From the NCBI RefSeq assembly GCF_042665255.1, contig NZ_JBHTCD010000023.1: 64,000 bases of DNA. One strand, 5' to 3'. Below are positions 1-8,875 of this stretch, in pieces. The position numbers and the translations under genes were made by a program. Below the pieces are notes generated by a model. It was not told the origin of the DNA and searched no databases. It saw only the letters and a list, made by a program, of their open reading frames with translations. The DNA is from Insolitispirillum peregrinum. GTDB lineage: Bacteria > Pseudomonadota > Alphaproteobacteria > Rhodospirillales > Rhodospirillaceae. Every line of letters begins with the position of its first letter. Position 1 is the first letter of the stretch.

Positions 1-2
1 CG

Positions 3-53
3 GCGGCGTTGATTATTGGCCTGGGATTGTTGGGGCTGGGGGCCTTGCACTGA
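3..53 (+). CDS. C-terminal end of a membrane protein (partial)
   Basis: An open frame enters from outside the window and stops at TGA 51-53. The 16 visible residues are almost all Leu, Ile, Gly and Ala, as in a transmembrane helix, followed by a final His. It ends three bases before the recO start, so the two are probably co-transcribed. The family cannot be told from so short a tail. Confidence 0.4.
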   Translation, partial: AALIIGLGLLGLGALH

Positions 54-56
54 GCG

Positions 57-803
57 ATGGAATGGCGCGATGTCGGCATTGTGTTGTCAGCCCGGCCACA
101 TGGGGAAGGCGGTGCCATCGCATCGCTGCTGACCGCCTCGCATGGGCGTCATGCCGGGCTGGTCCCCGCCGGGCGCAGCCGGTCCCGGCGCGCCACCCTT
201 GAGCCGGGAACCCTGTTGACCTGCCGCTGGGGGGCGCGTCTGGAAAGCCATTTGGGGCGCTTTACCTGTGAGCCGGTGGAAAGCTCGGCCAGCCTGTTGC
301 TGGGCGATCCCCGCCGCCTGAGCGTCCTGAACGCCTTTTGTGCGCTGGCAGACTGGGCGCTGCCGGAACGGCTGCCATGCCCGGACCTGTACGATGCCTC
401 GCTGGCCTTGCTGGTCGCCCTGCAAGGGGAAGGCTGGGCTGCCGCCTATGTCCACTGGGAAATGCTGTTGCTGGCGGAAACGGGCTTTCCGCTCGATTTG
501 TCGGCCTGCGCGGCAACTGGCCGACAGGACGAACTGGTGTGGGTGTCGCCACGCTCGGGGCGTGCGGTCTGCCGGGAGGCGGGGCGGCCCTATGCCGACC
601 GTCTGCTGCCGTTGCCAGCCTTCCTGTTGCCAGAGCCGCCGGTGGACATGGAATGGCCGGAACAGTGGGATCATCCCGATATCTGCACCGGCCTCGCGCT
701 GACTGGCTATTTCCTGCAGCAGCATCTGCAAGTGACGGTTGGCAAGCCCCTGCCATGGGCACGCGGTCATCTGGTCAGCCGCCTGCAAACTGTTGACCGC
801 TGA
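57..803 (+). CDS. recO: DNA repair protein RecO
   Basis: RecO loads RecA onto SSB-coated single-stranded DNA in the RecFOR gap-repair pathway and anneals complementary strands. The 248-residue product has the usual RecO opening (MEWRDVGIVLSARPHGEG), an N-terminal OB-fold of about 80 residues with the basic stretch RSRSRR near residue 40, then a helical C-terminal half. Length is normal for the family. The ATG at 57 follows the upstream stop by three bases. parC lies about 200 bases downstream on the same strand, a common alphaproteobacterial order. Assignment is firm from the N-terminal signature and context. Confidence 0.9.
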   Translation: MEWRDVGIVLSARPHGEGGAIASLLTASHGRHAGLVPAGRSRSRRATLEPGTLLTCRWGARLESHLGRFTCEPVESSASLLLGDPRRLSVLNAFCALADWALPERLPCPDLYDASLALLVALQGEGWAAAYVHWEMLLLAETGFPLDLSACAATGRQDELVWVSPRSGRAVCREAGRPYADRLLPLPAFLLPEPPVDMEWPEQWDHPDICTGLALTGYFLQQHLQVTVGKPLPWARGHLVSRLQTVDR

Positions 804-925
804 GGTCCGTTGCGGGATATAGTCAGCGCAGCCCGTTTATGGTACAGAGTTTTTGTTTTGTTCTCAGGTCTTTTCCGCCGAAGTGGACGCCGGCTCGGTG
901 GAACGGACCCGTGTTGTATGAGCCT

Positions 926-972
926 GGGGCATTTTCGGACGAAAAACCGGTATCCACTTTTTCTGATCCTGC
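926..972 (-). repeat. Degenerate E2 palindromic repeat upstream of parC
   Basis: The stretch contains GACGAAAAACCGGTATCCAC, a diverged form of the core GCGAAAACCGGTTCCCAC that recurs at six other places in the window. It lies in the recO-parC gap about 30 bases before the parC start. The arms have decayed, so it is probably an old copy. Confidence 0.55.
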
Positions 973-999
973 CCCCGCTGCCTCAGGGATTCTCCCGCA

Positions 1000-3219
1000 A
1001 TGACCGTTCCCGCCGAAGACATTCGCCCCGCACCTCTGGCCGATGCGCTGTCTGAACGCTATCTGGCCTATGCCCTGTCCACCATCGTTGCGCGCTCGCT
1101 GCCGGATGTGCGCGATGGCCTGAAGCCCGTGCACCGGCGTTTGCTCTATGCCATGCGCCTGCTGAAGCTGGACCCGGCGACCGGCTACAAAAAGTGCGCC
1201 CGCGTGGTGGGGGACGTGATCGGCAAGTATCACCCGCACGGGGATGCCTCGGTTTATGATGCGCTGGTGCGGCTGGCGCAGGATTTCGCCGTGCGCTATC
1301 CACTGGTGGACGGGCAGGGGAACTTTGGCAACATCGACGGCGACGGCGCAGCGGCGATGCGATACACCGAAGCCCGCCTGACCGACGTGGCGATGGCCCT
1401 GATGGACGGGCTGGATGAAAACGCCGTCGATTTCCGCGCCACCTATGACGGGGAAGAAAACGAGCCGATCGTGATGCCGGCCGCCTTTCCCAACCTGCTG
1501 GCCAACGGGTCGTCCGGGATTGCGGTGGGGATGGCCACCAACATTCCGCCGCACAACGCCGGGGAACTGTGCGATGCCTTGCAGCTTTTGATCCGCAACC
1601 CGGATGTGGGACTTCCCGAGCTGGTGGCGCACGTCAAGGGGCCGGACTTCCCGACCGGTGGCTCGCTGGTGGAAAGCCCGGATGCCATCCTGGAAGCCTA
1701 TCGCACCGGACGCGGCAGTTTCCGTCTGCGGGCAAAGTGGGAAGTCGAACGCCTGTCCCATGGGCTGTATCAGATCGTTGTCACCGAAATTCCCTATCAG
1801 GTACAGAAATCCAAGGTCATCGAGCGCATTGCCGACCTGCTGAACGGCAAGAAACTGCCGATCCTGTCCGATGTGCGTGATGAGTCCGCCGAAGACGTGC
1901 GGATTGTCCTTGAACCGAAAAACCGCAGCGTCGATCCCGACGTGTTGATGGAACACCTGTTCAAGAACACCGATCTGGAAATCCGCTTTGGCCTGAACAT
2001 GAACGTTCTGGACGGCGATGGCGTGCCACGGGTGATGTCGCTGAAGGAGGTGCTGCAAGCCTTCCTCGACCATCGCCACGATGTGCTGGTCCGCCGTTCC
2101 GGCCACCGGCTGGACAAGATTGCCCACCGGCTGGAAGTGCTGGAAGGCTATCTGATTGCCTATCTCAACCTCGACGAGGTGATCCGCATCATTCGTGAAT
2201 ACGATGATGCCAAGGTGCAGTTGATGAGGGCGTTCTCCCTTAGCGAGGTGCAGGCCGACGCCATTCTGAACATGCGTTTGCGCTCGCTGCGCAAACTGGA
2301 AGAAGACGAAATTCGCGGTGAGCACGGCAGCCTGTCTGGGGAAAAGGCCGAGCTTGAGGCCCTGTTGAACAACGAGCCGCTGCGCTGGAAGGCCATTGCG
2401 GCGGAAATCACCCTGACCAAGAAGAAATTCGGCCAGCATACCGCTCTGGGCAAGCGCCGGACGGTGGTTGCTGAACCTCCCTCTGCCACCGTGGTGCCGC
2501 TGGAAGCGGTGATCGAGCGCGAAGCCATCACCGTTCTGCTGTCGGAAAAGGGCTGGATCCGCGCGGTCAAGGGCCACGTTGACAGCTTTGACGATGTGAA
2601 GTTCAAGGATGGCGACCAGCTCAAGACCGCGTGTCAGACCCACACCACCGACCGCATCCTGATTTTCGGCACCAATGGCCGCTTTTATACCATTCTGGGC
2701 GACCGCATCCAGCGCGGGCGCGGCTTTGGCGAGCCGGTGCGCCTGATTGTCGATCTGCCGAACGAAGCCGAAATTGCCGCCCTGTTCGTGCATCAACCAA
2801 ACCGCAAGCTGTTACTGGCGTCACAGGATGCCCGTGGGTTCATCGTGGCGGAAAATGACGTGATTGCGCAGACCCGGCAGGGCAAACAGATTTTGACTCC
2901 GGCGGATGGGGCGCAGGCGGTGTTCTGCCTGCCGATCGAGCCGGGCCATGATCATGTGGCGACGGTTGGTGATAACCGCAAGCTGCTGGTGTTTGCCTTG
3001 GAGGAAATCCCCGAGATGGCCCGTGGCCGGGGGGTGATCCTGCAAAAGTACAGCGATGGCGGCCTGTCGGACCTGAAGCTGTTCAAGGGCAGTGACGGCC
3101 TGACCTTCAGGCGCGGCGAGCAGACCCGCACCGAAAGCGATTTCTCGTCGTGGCTGGGCAAGCGCGCCAGTGTCGGCAAGTTACCGCCGCAGGGCTTCCC
3201 GCGGAACAATCGTTTTTAA
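1000..3219 (+). CDS. parC: DNA topoisomerase IV subunit A
   Basis: ParC is the DNA-cleaving subunit of topoisomerase IV, which decatenates daughter chromosomes together with ParE. The 739-residue protein carries the catalytic tyrosine Y122 in AAMRYTEARLT, the quinolone-resistance region HPHGDASVYDALVRL (residues 78-92, with Ser84 wild type), and a C-terminal beta-pinwheel. It is ParC rather than GyrA: it is short, the GyrA box is absent, and SERYLAYALSTIVARSLPDVRDGLKPV is the ParC-type opening. The last residues (FPRNNRF) and the TAA lie where repeat element E1 copy A begins, so the C-terminus may have been reshaped by that insertion. Confidence 0.93.
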   Translation: MTVPAEDIRPAPLADALSERYLAYALSTIVARSLPDVRDGLKPVHRRLLYAMRLLKLDPATGYKKCARVVGDVIGKYHPHGDASVYDALVRLAQDFAVRYPLVDGQGNFGNIDGDGAAAMRYTEARLTDVAMALMDGLDENAVDFRATYDGEENEPIVMPAAFPNLLANGSSGIAVGMATNIPPHNAGELCDALQLLIRNPDVGLPELVAHVKGPDFPTGGSLVESPDAILEAYRTGRGSFRLRAKWEVERLSHGLYQIVVTEIPYQVQKSKVIERIADLLNGKKLPILSDVRDESAEDVRIVLEPKNRSVDPDVLMEHLFKNTDLEIRFGLNMNVLDGDGVPRVMSLKEVLQAFLDHRHDVLVRRSGHRLDKIAHRLEVLEGYLIAYLNLDEVIRIIREYDDAKVQLMRAFSLSEVQADAILNMRLRSLRKLEEDEIRGEHGSLSGEKAELEALLNNEPLRWKAIAAEITLTKKKFGQHTALGKRRTVVAEPPSATVVPLEAVIEREAITVLLSEKGWIRAVKGHVDSFDDVKFKDGDQLKTACQTHTTDRILIFGTNGRFYTILGDRIQRGRGFGEPVRLIVDLPNEAEIAALFVHQPNRKLLLASQDARGFIVAENDVIAQTRQGKQILTPADGAQAVFCLPIEPGHDHVATVGDNRKLLVFALEEIPEMARGRGVILQKYSDGGLSDLKLFKGSDGLTFRRGEQTRTESDFSSWLGKRASVGKLPPQGFPRNNRF

Positions 3220-3228
3220 CGGAAACAA

Positions 3229-3409
3229 GGTCATGGAGCGCTGCTCCATACCTCGCTGGGGCCAGTCGGCCCCAGACCTCATTTCTTTGATCATCAAAGA
3301 AAGAAAATGGGGGCCCGGGGGCATTGCCCCCAAGTGAATGGTCGGGGCCTCAGGCCCCGAATGGGTTTGGGCGATAGCCCATGCGTTTCCACCTGCTATC
3401 ATGTATTGC
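3229..3409 (+). repeat. E1 hairpin-chain element, copy A (ends decayed)
   Basis: This copy has the E1 inner modules: ATGGAGC-gct-GCTCCAT, CTGGGGCC-agtc-GGCCCCAG, a GGGGCCTcaGGCCCC hairpin and a GGGC/GCCC hairpin. The terminal repeats are degenerate; the right end reads ACCTGCTATCATGTATTG against the consensus AACTGTCGTGTACTGTG. It fills most of the parC-sodB gap. The first hairpin has A-T where other copies have G-C as the outer pair, a compensatory change. Confidence 0.7.
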
Positions 3410-3420
3410 CCCACAAAACA

Positions 3421-3455
3421 AAACCCCCTCGGACATCTCTGCCCGAGGGGGTTTT
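3421..3455 (-). terminator. Bidirectional rho-independent terminator (sodB)
   Basis: Perfect arms AAACCCCCTCGG and CCGAGGGGGTTT flank a 9-10 base loop. On the minus strand the stem is followed by TTTTGTTTTG, placing it 18 bases after the sodB stop. It also shields sodB from parC read-through on the plus strand. Confidence 0.85.
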
Positions 3456-3472
3456 CTGTACCCGGTAACGAG

Positions 3473-4069
3473 TTAGGCCTTAGCCAGGTTCTCGTTAACG
3501 AAGTCCCAGTTCACCAGATGATCCAGGAAGGTCGCCAGGAAGTCCGGGCGGCGGTTCTGGTAATCGAGGTAGTAGGCATGTTCCCACACGTCGCAGGTCA
3601 ACAGCGGGGTCTGACCGTTCACCAGCGGGGTTTCGGCGTTCGGGGTCTTGGTGACCTTCAGGGTGCCGTTTTCGATCACCAGCCAGGCCCAGCCCGAACC
3701 GAACTGGGTGGCGCCAGCCTGCTTGAACTGTTCCTTGAAGGCATCAAACGAACCGAAGTCGGCGTTGATCTTGTCGGCAATCGCACCGGTCGGGGCGCCG
3801 CCGCCATTCGGCTTCATGCTGCTCCAGAAGAAGGTGTGGTTCCACACCTGAGCGGCATTGTTGAACACGCCAGCGTTCTTGTTCTGCCAGGAATCGGCAA
3901 TCACCTCTTCGAGGGACTTGTCGGCCATCGGCGAGTCCTTCAGCAGGTTGTTCAGGTTCGTGACATACGCATTGTGATGCTTGCCGTGGTGGAACTCAAA
4001 CGTCTGAGCCGACATGTGGGGTTCCAGAGCCGTCTTGTCGTAGGGCAGCGGCGGAAGTTCGAATGCCAT
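3473..4069 (-). CDS. sodB: Superoxide dismutase [Fe]
   Basis: Cytoplasmic Fe-SOD converting superoxide to peroxide and oxygen. The 198-residue product shows the metal ligands in FHHGKHH, NHTFFW and DVWEHAYYLDYQNRRPDF, and the Fe-type signature AGATQFGSGWAWL. The start chosen is ATG 4069 (MAFELPPLPY), with GAGG six bases upstream; a TTG two codons earlier has no ribosome site of its own. A GATAATAT box around 4090 could be its -10 region. It is monocistronic, with its own terminator. Confidence 0.93.
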   Translation of the reverse strand: MAFELPPLPYDKTALEPHMSAQTFEFHHGKHHNAYVTNLNNLLKDSPMADKSLEEVIADSWQNKNAGVFNNAAQVWNHTFFWSSMKPNGGGAPTGAIADKINADFGSFDAFKEQFKQAGATQFGSGWAWLVIENGTLKVTKTPNAETPLVNGQTPLLTCDVWEHAYYLDYQNRRPDFLATFLDHLVNWDFVNENLAKA

Positions 4070-4206
4070 AACCAACCTCGTTCCAGAGATATTATCGAAA
4101 AATTTTATGGTAGTTTAGAGGGATGCTAAACAGCCTGAGAAAACATAAGTGGCTGGCGGGGAGATTGTAAAGAGGCAACAGGCGATATTTTTGGAAAAGG
4201 AAGCAG

Positions 4207-5442
4207 TTACCGGCCACAAAGTGCCCGCCGGGCGGCGTCCTGACCGGACAGAACAGCGGCTTCCAGCGTGCAGGGCAGGGTTGGATGCCAGGAATCTCCG
4301 GCTAGAATGATCGGGTATTGTGCCAACGCCTTTTTCATCTGCGCACAGGCCGGGTCCTGCAACAGTGTCGCCTGATGATGATTGAACAGGCGGGCAGCAG
4401 GCAAACGTTCGTACTGTCCCCCCAGACCCAAAGCGGCACGGACCTCGGCCCACAGTATCGGCAAGGCCGTTTCGTCCAGCCGCTCGGCAGCACTGATGGT
4501 CACCGAGGCGACATCCTGACGGCAGAAAATCCACTGCCCCAGCCCGCCGGTCAGTCCCAGCAGTGGAGGATAACGACCGGGCGGCAAGCGAAAATGAGCA
4601 CTGACAATACGCTGAGTGGGCCGCACCGGCATGTCGGCCCTCAGTAATCGTGTGACGGCAGCCGGGGGAACAGCCAGTACACATCGTTCGCAAGCCCCAA
4701 GGGCAACAGGCCCGGCTGGACACTCAAGAGCCGCCACCTCTCCATCAGCCGTCCACTCGATCCGTTTAATCGGCTGACTGGTGTGCAGCCTGCACCCCTG
4801 TTGACGCAACCACGCCACCGCCGGATCAATCAGGGCGGCGGAAAGCCCTTGTGGAGCAAAAACCGGGCGACAGGCGCCACCACCCCGCAACAGGGTTTGC
4901 CGCAATACGCTGGCCAGCAGGGCAGCAGACGCCTGTTCAGCTTTGGTATTCAGAATGGCTTCGGTCAGTGGGGACAGCAGACGAGAATACAACGATGATC
5001 CGCCATGCTGCTGGGCAACCGTTTGTGCCTGACCGGGCCAGCAGGCCCGCAAAAGCGCCAGATGGTCAATCAAGCCTCCATCCGGGCAACGCCGCGCCGG
5101 AAACAGCAACCACCACGGCAGGATCCCCCTGTTCGGATGCAAGGCCCAGTGACGCTGCCGGTCGAGGTCATAAAAGGGAAAGCGGGCCTCGCCGATCTGC
5201 AATGCCGCCGCGCCACCGATGGTGTGGGCATAGGACAGCAGGGCGTGGTTGGCGGTCAGCATCAGGTGCGACCCGCCATCAATCACCCGATCCAGCAGCG
5301 GGTCATGGAAGGACCGGCAGCGCCCGCCAAACTGCGGGCTGGCTTCGTACAGAGTGACCTCGGCCCCCGACTGCCGGGCGGCGACGGCACAGGCCAGACC
5401 GGCAATGCCTCCTCCGATGATATGCAGGCGGGGGCGCGACAT
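4207..5442 (-). CDS. hpnE: Hydroxysqualene dehydroxylase HpnE
   Basis: FAD-dependent amine-oxidase-fold enzyme that reduces hydroxysqualene to squalene for hopanoid synthesis. The 411 residues open with the Rossmann dinucleotide motif HIIGGGIAGLACAVAARQSG and the GGRCRSF segment typical of the phytoene desaturase/HpnE group. It is the last gene of hpnC-hpnD-hpnE, starting six bases after the hpnD stop. Hopene cyclase and later hopanoid genes are not in the window. The operon context makes HpnE much more likely than a carotenoid desaturase. Confidence 0.9.
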   Translation of the reverse strand: MSRPRLHIIGGGIAGLACAVAARQSGAEVTLYEASPQFGGRCRSFHDPLLDRVIDGGSHLMLTANHALLSYAHTIGGAAALQIGEARFPFYDLDRQRHWALHPNRGILPWWLLFPARRCPDGGLIDHLALLRACWPGQAQTVAQQHGGSSLYSRLLSPLTEAILNTKAEQASAALLASVLRQTLLRGGGACRPVFAPQGLSAALIDPAVAWLRQQGCRLHTSQPIKRIEWTADGEVAALECPAGPVALGACERCVLAVPPAAVTRLLRADMPVRPTQRIVSAHFRLPPGRYPPLLGLTGGLGQWIFCRQDVASVTISAAERLDETALPILWAEVRAALGLGGQYERLPAARLFNHHQATLLQDPACAQMKKALAQYPIILAGDSWHPTLPCTLEAAVLSGQDAARRALCGR

Positions 5443-5448
5443 CGTGTG

Positions 5449-6324
5449 TTATGAACCGGGAGTGTAGCAGCGCAAGGCTTCGATCAGCAGGCGGACGGCT
5501 GACAGGCGGGTGCGGTTTCCAATCGCTTCGGCTTGCCATCCCCGCTGCTGCAAGCGACGGAGCAGCAGGCGGTAACTGCCCAGCATCACCCGGGCCGGAC
5601 GCAACTGGCGGCGCTCCCGGTCACTGATCGCCGGGTCGTGGAACAAGTCCAGAGCTTCCTGATAGCGGCTTTCGGCTTCGGCGGCGAGCAGGGCACAGGC
5701 ACGGGGGAGGGCAGGGTCGAGCAAAATCTGCGCCGGGTCATGGGTGGTGACACCGGCGTGGTCCAGCAGCGGGGCAGGCAGGTACAAACGCCCACAGTCG
5801 GCATCGGCTTTGACATCGCGCAGAATGTTGGTGAACTGCAACGCGTCACCGGTTGCCAGCGCAAAACGGTCAATGGCCGGGCTGTTGCAGCCCAGCAGAC
5901 GGACCAGCGCCATGCCGACGTAACCGGCAACCCGGCGGCAATAGAGGGTAAAGGTCGCCTGATCGGGAGCCTGCAAACCCGGCGGGAGGTCCATCGCCAC
6001 CCCATCCAGAATTTCCACCAGCAACGAGCGCAACAGCGGATGGCGAACCAGCAGATCGCGGACATTGGCCGCCAGTGGCTCATGGGGCAGGGTGGCCGGA
6101 TTGCTCAACAGCGTCCGCCATTGCTCCAGCGCACCGGCTTTGTCGTCCGGGGGCAGCGGGCCATCGGCAATATCGTCCACCGCCCGACAAAACAAATAAA
6201 GGATAGACAGATCAGTCCGCCTGCCGATGGGCAGCAGCCGGATGGCCCAATAAAAGCTGCTGCCGGTTGCCTTTAGCTCGTCCAGCAGGGAAGTGGAATG
6301 CTCGGCCACAGGAAGATTCACCAT
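5449..6324 (-). CDS. hpnD: Presqualene diphosphate synthase HpnD
   Basis: Condenses two farnesyl diphosphates to presqualene diphosphate, the first committed hopanoid step. The 291-residue all-alpha prenyl synthase has the first Asp-rich motif CRAVDDIADG and an intact second motif LRDVKADADCGRLYLP, plus SSFYWAIRLLP near the N-terminus. Start ATG 6324 overlaps the hpnC stop by seven bases (ATGGTGA), suggesting translational coupling; an upstream in-frame start at 6339 would lie deeper within hpnC. The assignment as D rather than C rests on the two intact Asp motifs. Confidence 0.9.
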   Translation of the reverse strand: MVNLPVAEHSTSLLDELKATGSSFYWAIRLLPIGRRTDLSILYLFCRAVDDIADGPLPPDDKAGALEQWRTLLSNPATLPHEPLAANVRDLLVRHPLLRSLLVEILDGVAMDLPPGLQAPDQATFTLYCRRVAGYVGMALVRLLGCNSPAIDRFALATGDALQFTNILRDVKADADCGRLYLPAPLLDHAGVTTHDPAQILLDPALPRACALLAAEAESRYQEALDLFHDPAISDRERRQLRPARVMLGSYRLLLRRLQQRGWQAEAIGNRTRLSAVRLLIEALRCYTPGS

Positions 6325-7190
6325 TGGATGAGCCGCCAAAGGCTGGCACCACCAGCCCGAACCCAGTCGAGGCGGGAGGGTTTCGGCGCGCTGTGCAACA
6401 GGTCGTGCTGGCGGATCTGGCGCAGCAGGGCATGGGCCATGCTCAGGGTTGCGGCGCTTTGGGCCGCCAGCAAACGGCTGTGGATCAGGGTTGGCAGTGC
6501 TGCCGCCTGCTGCAACAGGGTGGAGCAGCGATCACAGGTTTGTCCGATCACGGCGTGCAGGGCCGGAGATGTATCCGATGCGGCCAGATCATCCAGATTC
6601 CCTCCCGCCTGTTCCAGCCAGTCAAGGGGCAGATAGCAGCGGTTCAGGCTGTGCCAATCCTCTTTCAGTCCCTGCAAGTGATTGAGAATTTGTAAGGCAG
6701 CACACAGCGCATCAGAAGCTTTTTCTGCTTCAGGATTAGTTTCCCTGTTCAGGGCCAGCAAGAAGCGCCCGACCGGCATCGCCGACAGGCGACAGGACTC
6801 CATCAGCTCGTCCCATGTGCGCAGACGGGCAGGAGAAGCCGCATCAATCAGAAAGGCTGACAGCAGGTCATCGGCAACAGACAGGGGAATGCCCCGCTCC
6901 TGCATGCGGTTTCGCAGGGCGGTGGTGATGGTCTCGCAGGGGCTGTTGCCCCGACTGCCATGGGGGGCTTGCAGGCTGTTCCGCATTCTGTGCAGCAGGG
7001 CGATCTTGTTGCCGCTTTCAAGGTCGCGATGGTCGGCGATATGGTCGGCCAGCCGGGCAAAGCGATAATAGGCAGCAACGGTGGTCCGCTGTCCGGGGGG
7101 CAAAAGCCACAGCACGGGAAAGCTCTCGCTGTCCGGGCCGACGCACTGGCTGACAAGAACGGATTCCGAAAGGGCGGGGGCTAAAACCAC
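6318..7190 (-). CDS. hpnC: Hydroxysqualene synthase HpnC
   Basis: Converts presqualene diphosphate to hydroxysqualene. The 290-residue prenyl-synthase-fold protein shows SFPVLWLLPP, AYYRFARLADHIAD (first Asp motif) and NHLQGLKEDWHSLNRCYLP in place of the second. In that second motif the first acidic residue appears to be Gly, so the site is unusual. It leads the hpnCDE operon. The GTG at 7190 is used as start because no better-placed codon precedes the conserved region; no clear ribosome site is visible. The gene diverges from the 7321 gene across an AT-rich gap that could carry both promoters. Confidence 0.87.
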   Translation of the reverse strand: MVLAPALSESVLVSQCVGPDSESFPVLWLLPPGQRTTVAAYYRFARLADHIADHRDLESGNKIALLHRMRNSLQAPHGSRGNSPCETITTALRNRMQERGIPLSVADDLLSAFLIDAASPARLRTWDELMESCRLSAMPVGRFLLALNRETNPEAEKASDALCAALQILNHLQGLKEDWHSLNRCYLPLDWLEQAGGNLDDLAASDTSPALHAVIGQTCDRCSTLLQQAAALPTLIHSRLLAAQSAATLSMAHALLRQIRQHDLLHSAPKPSRLDWVRAGGASLWRLIQW

Positions 7191-7320
7191 GGTAGGGGAT
7201 TTCTCTTTGCCGTTGATGGCTTATATATCGCTACATATAGACCCGCCGGGGGGCGGGACACAACCATGCTTCGCCCTTGCGGGCCGAAACTCACGGTCAG
7301 GATCAGGAAGGACCCCGTTC

Positions 7321-8199
7321 ATGCCATCGTCGCCGCAGGCTGCTGCCGCTCTTTCGCCGATTGCCCGCGAGGTGCAGCGCGTGGACCCGGACCGTTTTCT
7401 GACCGCCCTGTTTGCTCCGGCAGAGTTCAGGGAAGACGTTTTGGCCGTCTATGCCTTCAACAGCGAGATTGCCCGTATCCGGGAAACGGTTCACGAGCCT
7501 GTGTTGGGGGTGATGCGCGTGCAATGGTGGCGGGATACGCTTGAGGCCATCTATCGTGATCCGCAGGCGGTTCCGGCCCATCCGGTGGCGCAGGCTCTGG
7601 CCGTGACCATCCATCGCCACACCTTGCCGCAAGAGCTGTTTGACGAGTTGCTGGAGGCGCGGGAGCGGGATATGGATGAACGTCCAATCCCTGATCAGGA
7701 AAGCCTGGCGCTGTATGTCCGCTGTACCGGCGGACATCTGACCCGGCTGGTGGCAACGGTTCTCTGTGGACATGACGCCTCGGTCGGCGAGGTGGCCGGA
7801 AAGGTCGGAGCCGCCTATGCTCTGGGAGGATTGCTGCGGGCGGTGCCATTTCATGCCCGCCACGACCGGCTGTATGTGCCGACCGAAATCCTGAACGACC
7901 ATCAGGCGGATATCGCGGGCTTGCTGGCCGGGAAGATTGATGCCGGTGGACGGTCTGCGGTTGCCGAGCTGCGGGCAGCCGCGACGACCGCCCTGCGCGA
8001 AGCCCGCCATGTCTGGAAAGGCAGCGTTGCTGCGGACCATCGCAAGGCTGCCGTCGCAGCCGTCTTGCCGGGAACGATGGCGGAAGGCTACCTGAAGCGG
8101 CTGGAGCGGGCTGGCGATGATCCGTTTGAGTCGCGTCTGGCGGTCCCGACCCGGCGGCCAGTCACACTGGCGTGGCGGGCATGGCGATCAACGTTCTGA
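7321..8199 (+). CDS. Squalene/phytoene synthase-fold protein, NDUFAF6-like
   Basis: A 292-residue member of the squalene/phytoene synthase superfamily. Neither Asp-rich motif is present: the first region reads AFNSEIARIRETVHEP and the next VMRVQWWRDTLEAIY. This matches the non-catalytic NDUFAF6 branch, linked in mitochondria to complex I assembly, rather than a real prenyl synthase. Start ATG 7321 follows AGGAAGGA by eight bases. Lying divergent to hpnCDE invites a hopanoid annotation, but the missing catalytic aspartates argue against it. Confidence 0.75.
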   Translation: MPSSPQAAAALSPIAREVQRVDPDRFLTALFAPAEFREDVLAVYAFNSEIARIRETVHEPVLGVMRVQWWRDTLEAIYRDPQAVPAHPVAQALAVTIHRHTLPQELFDELLEARERDMDERPIPDQESLALYVRCTGGHLTRLVATVLCGHDASVGEVAGKVGAAYALGGLLRAVPFHARHDRLYVPTEILNDHQADIAGLLAGKIDAGGRSAVAELRAAATTALREARHVWKGSVAADHRKAAVAAVLPGTMAEGYLKRLERAGDDPFESRLAVPTRRPVTLAWRAWRSTF

Positions 8200-8407
8200 G
8201 GCGCGCCGGGGAAGGGCAGGGCAGGGCTTTCCCTGTCCTTTCAAGGGCCTGTCAGACGCAGCATGCTCATTGTTTACATAAAATTGCGGCCATATCTCAT
8301 TATAAAAAATAGATATTTCCATTCCTGATTTCCTGTGGCATTGTTCATGTAACGGATGAAGACGATGGCTTGGCGCCTCGCCATGATACGCGGATGGGAG
8401 AAGCATC

Positions 8408-8587
8408 ATGAACAATCCCCGCTTTACCCTTGCCCACCACCTGGGGGCAATTGCCTGCGTTCTGGTTGTCAGTTTTGTCATGCATGGCGCAATGGTGTTG
8501 AGTGGCGTCGAAGGGCCCGGGCTGACACAGAGCGCTGGCCATTACACCACTGCCCGCGTCATTGCCCTGCCGGGCAGCCTGCGGTAA
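8408..8587 (+). CDS. Possible 59-residue membrane peptide
   Basis: ATG 8408 is preceded by GGGAGAA at good spacing, and the frame runs to TAA 8585. The product has one hydrophobic segment (LGAIACVLVVSFVMHGAMVL, residues 12-31) followed by a polar tail. A 10-bp hairpin lies 34 bases beyond the stop. I do not recognise a family. The ribosome site, membrane segment and downstream hairpin make a real small gene plausible, but nothing proves translation. Confidence 0.45.
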   Translation: MNNPRFTLAHHLGAIACVLVVSFVMHGAMVLSGVEGPGLTQSAGHYTTARVIALPGSLR

Positions 8588-8620
8588 TCCCCCCCCCCTG
8601 CACCATTGCGCCTGATCTAT

Positions 8621-8650
8621 CGCCGCCACCTGTCTGCACGGGTGGCGGCG
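8621..8650 (+). terminator. Hairpin, probable terminator of the small ORF
   Basis: Perfect arms CGCCGCCACC and GGTGGCGGCG enclose a 10-base loop, and CTTTT follows a few bases later. It separates the small ORF at 8408 from the TRAP genes. Confidence 0.55.
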
Positions 8651-8690
8651 ACGTCTTTTGCGGGGCCGGTCACAAGATATCAGGATCGTT

Positions 8691-8698
8691 TGTATACA
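8691..8698. promoter_or_regulatory. Candidate GntR-type operator TGTATACA
   Basis: The palindrome TGTATACA, in context GTTTGTATACATGG, resembles operators of FadR/GntR-family regulators, which often control TRAP transporters. It lies about 180 bases before dctQ. No such regulator is encoded nearby, so this is a motif match only. The rest of the 8588-8875 gap holds nothing else I can identify. Confidence 0.3.
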
Positions 8699-8875
8699 TG
8701 GCCCCATCGCGCGGGCCGTTAATTTATTCCACCAGACCAGCGGCATAGGGAACAATCGTGCGGATCACAGCCCGATTGCCGCCCTAAGATTGCGTGTATT
8801 TCATGCGCCTTCGCCCTTGCTGTTGCTGGCGGAATATGCTGAAAAGCACTGTGGTTGCGTGTGAGGAGAGATGTT

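Noticed and set aside
823..2796. 657-codon open frame antisense to parC
   Set aside because: It is the complement of a clear topoisomerase gene. Long antisense frames are expected at this GC content and the translation has no family features.
7321..8199. Second squalene or phytoene synthase
   Set aside because: Both Asp-rich catalytic motifs are missing, which fits the NDUFAF6-like branch better.
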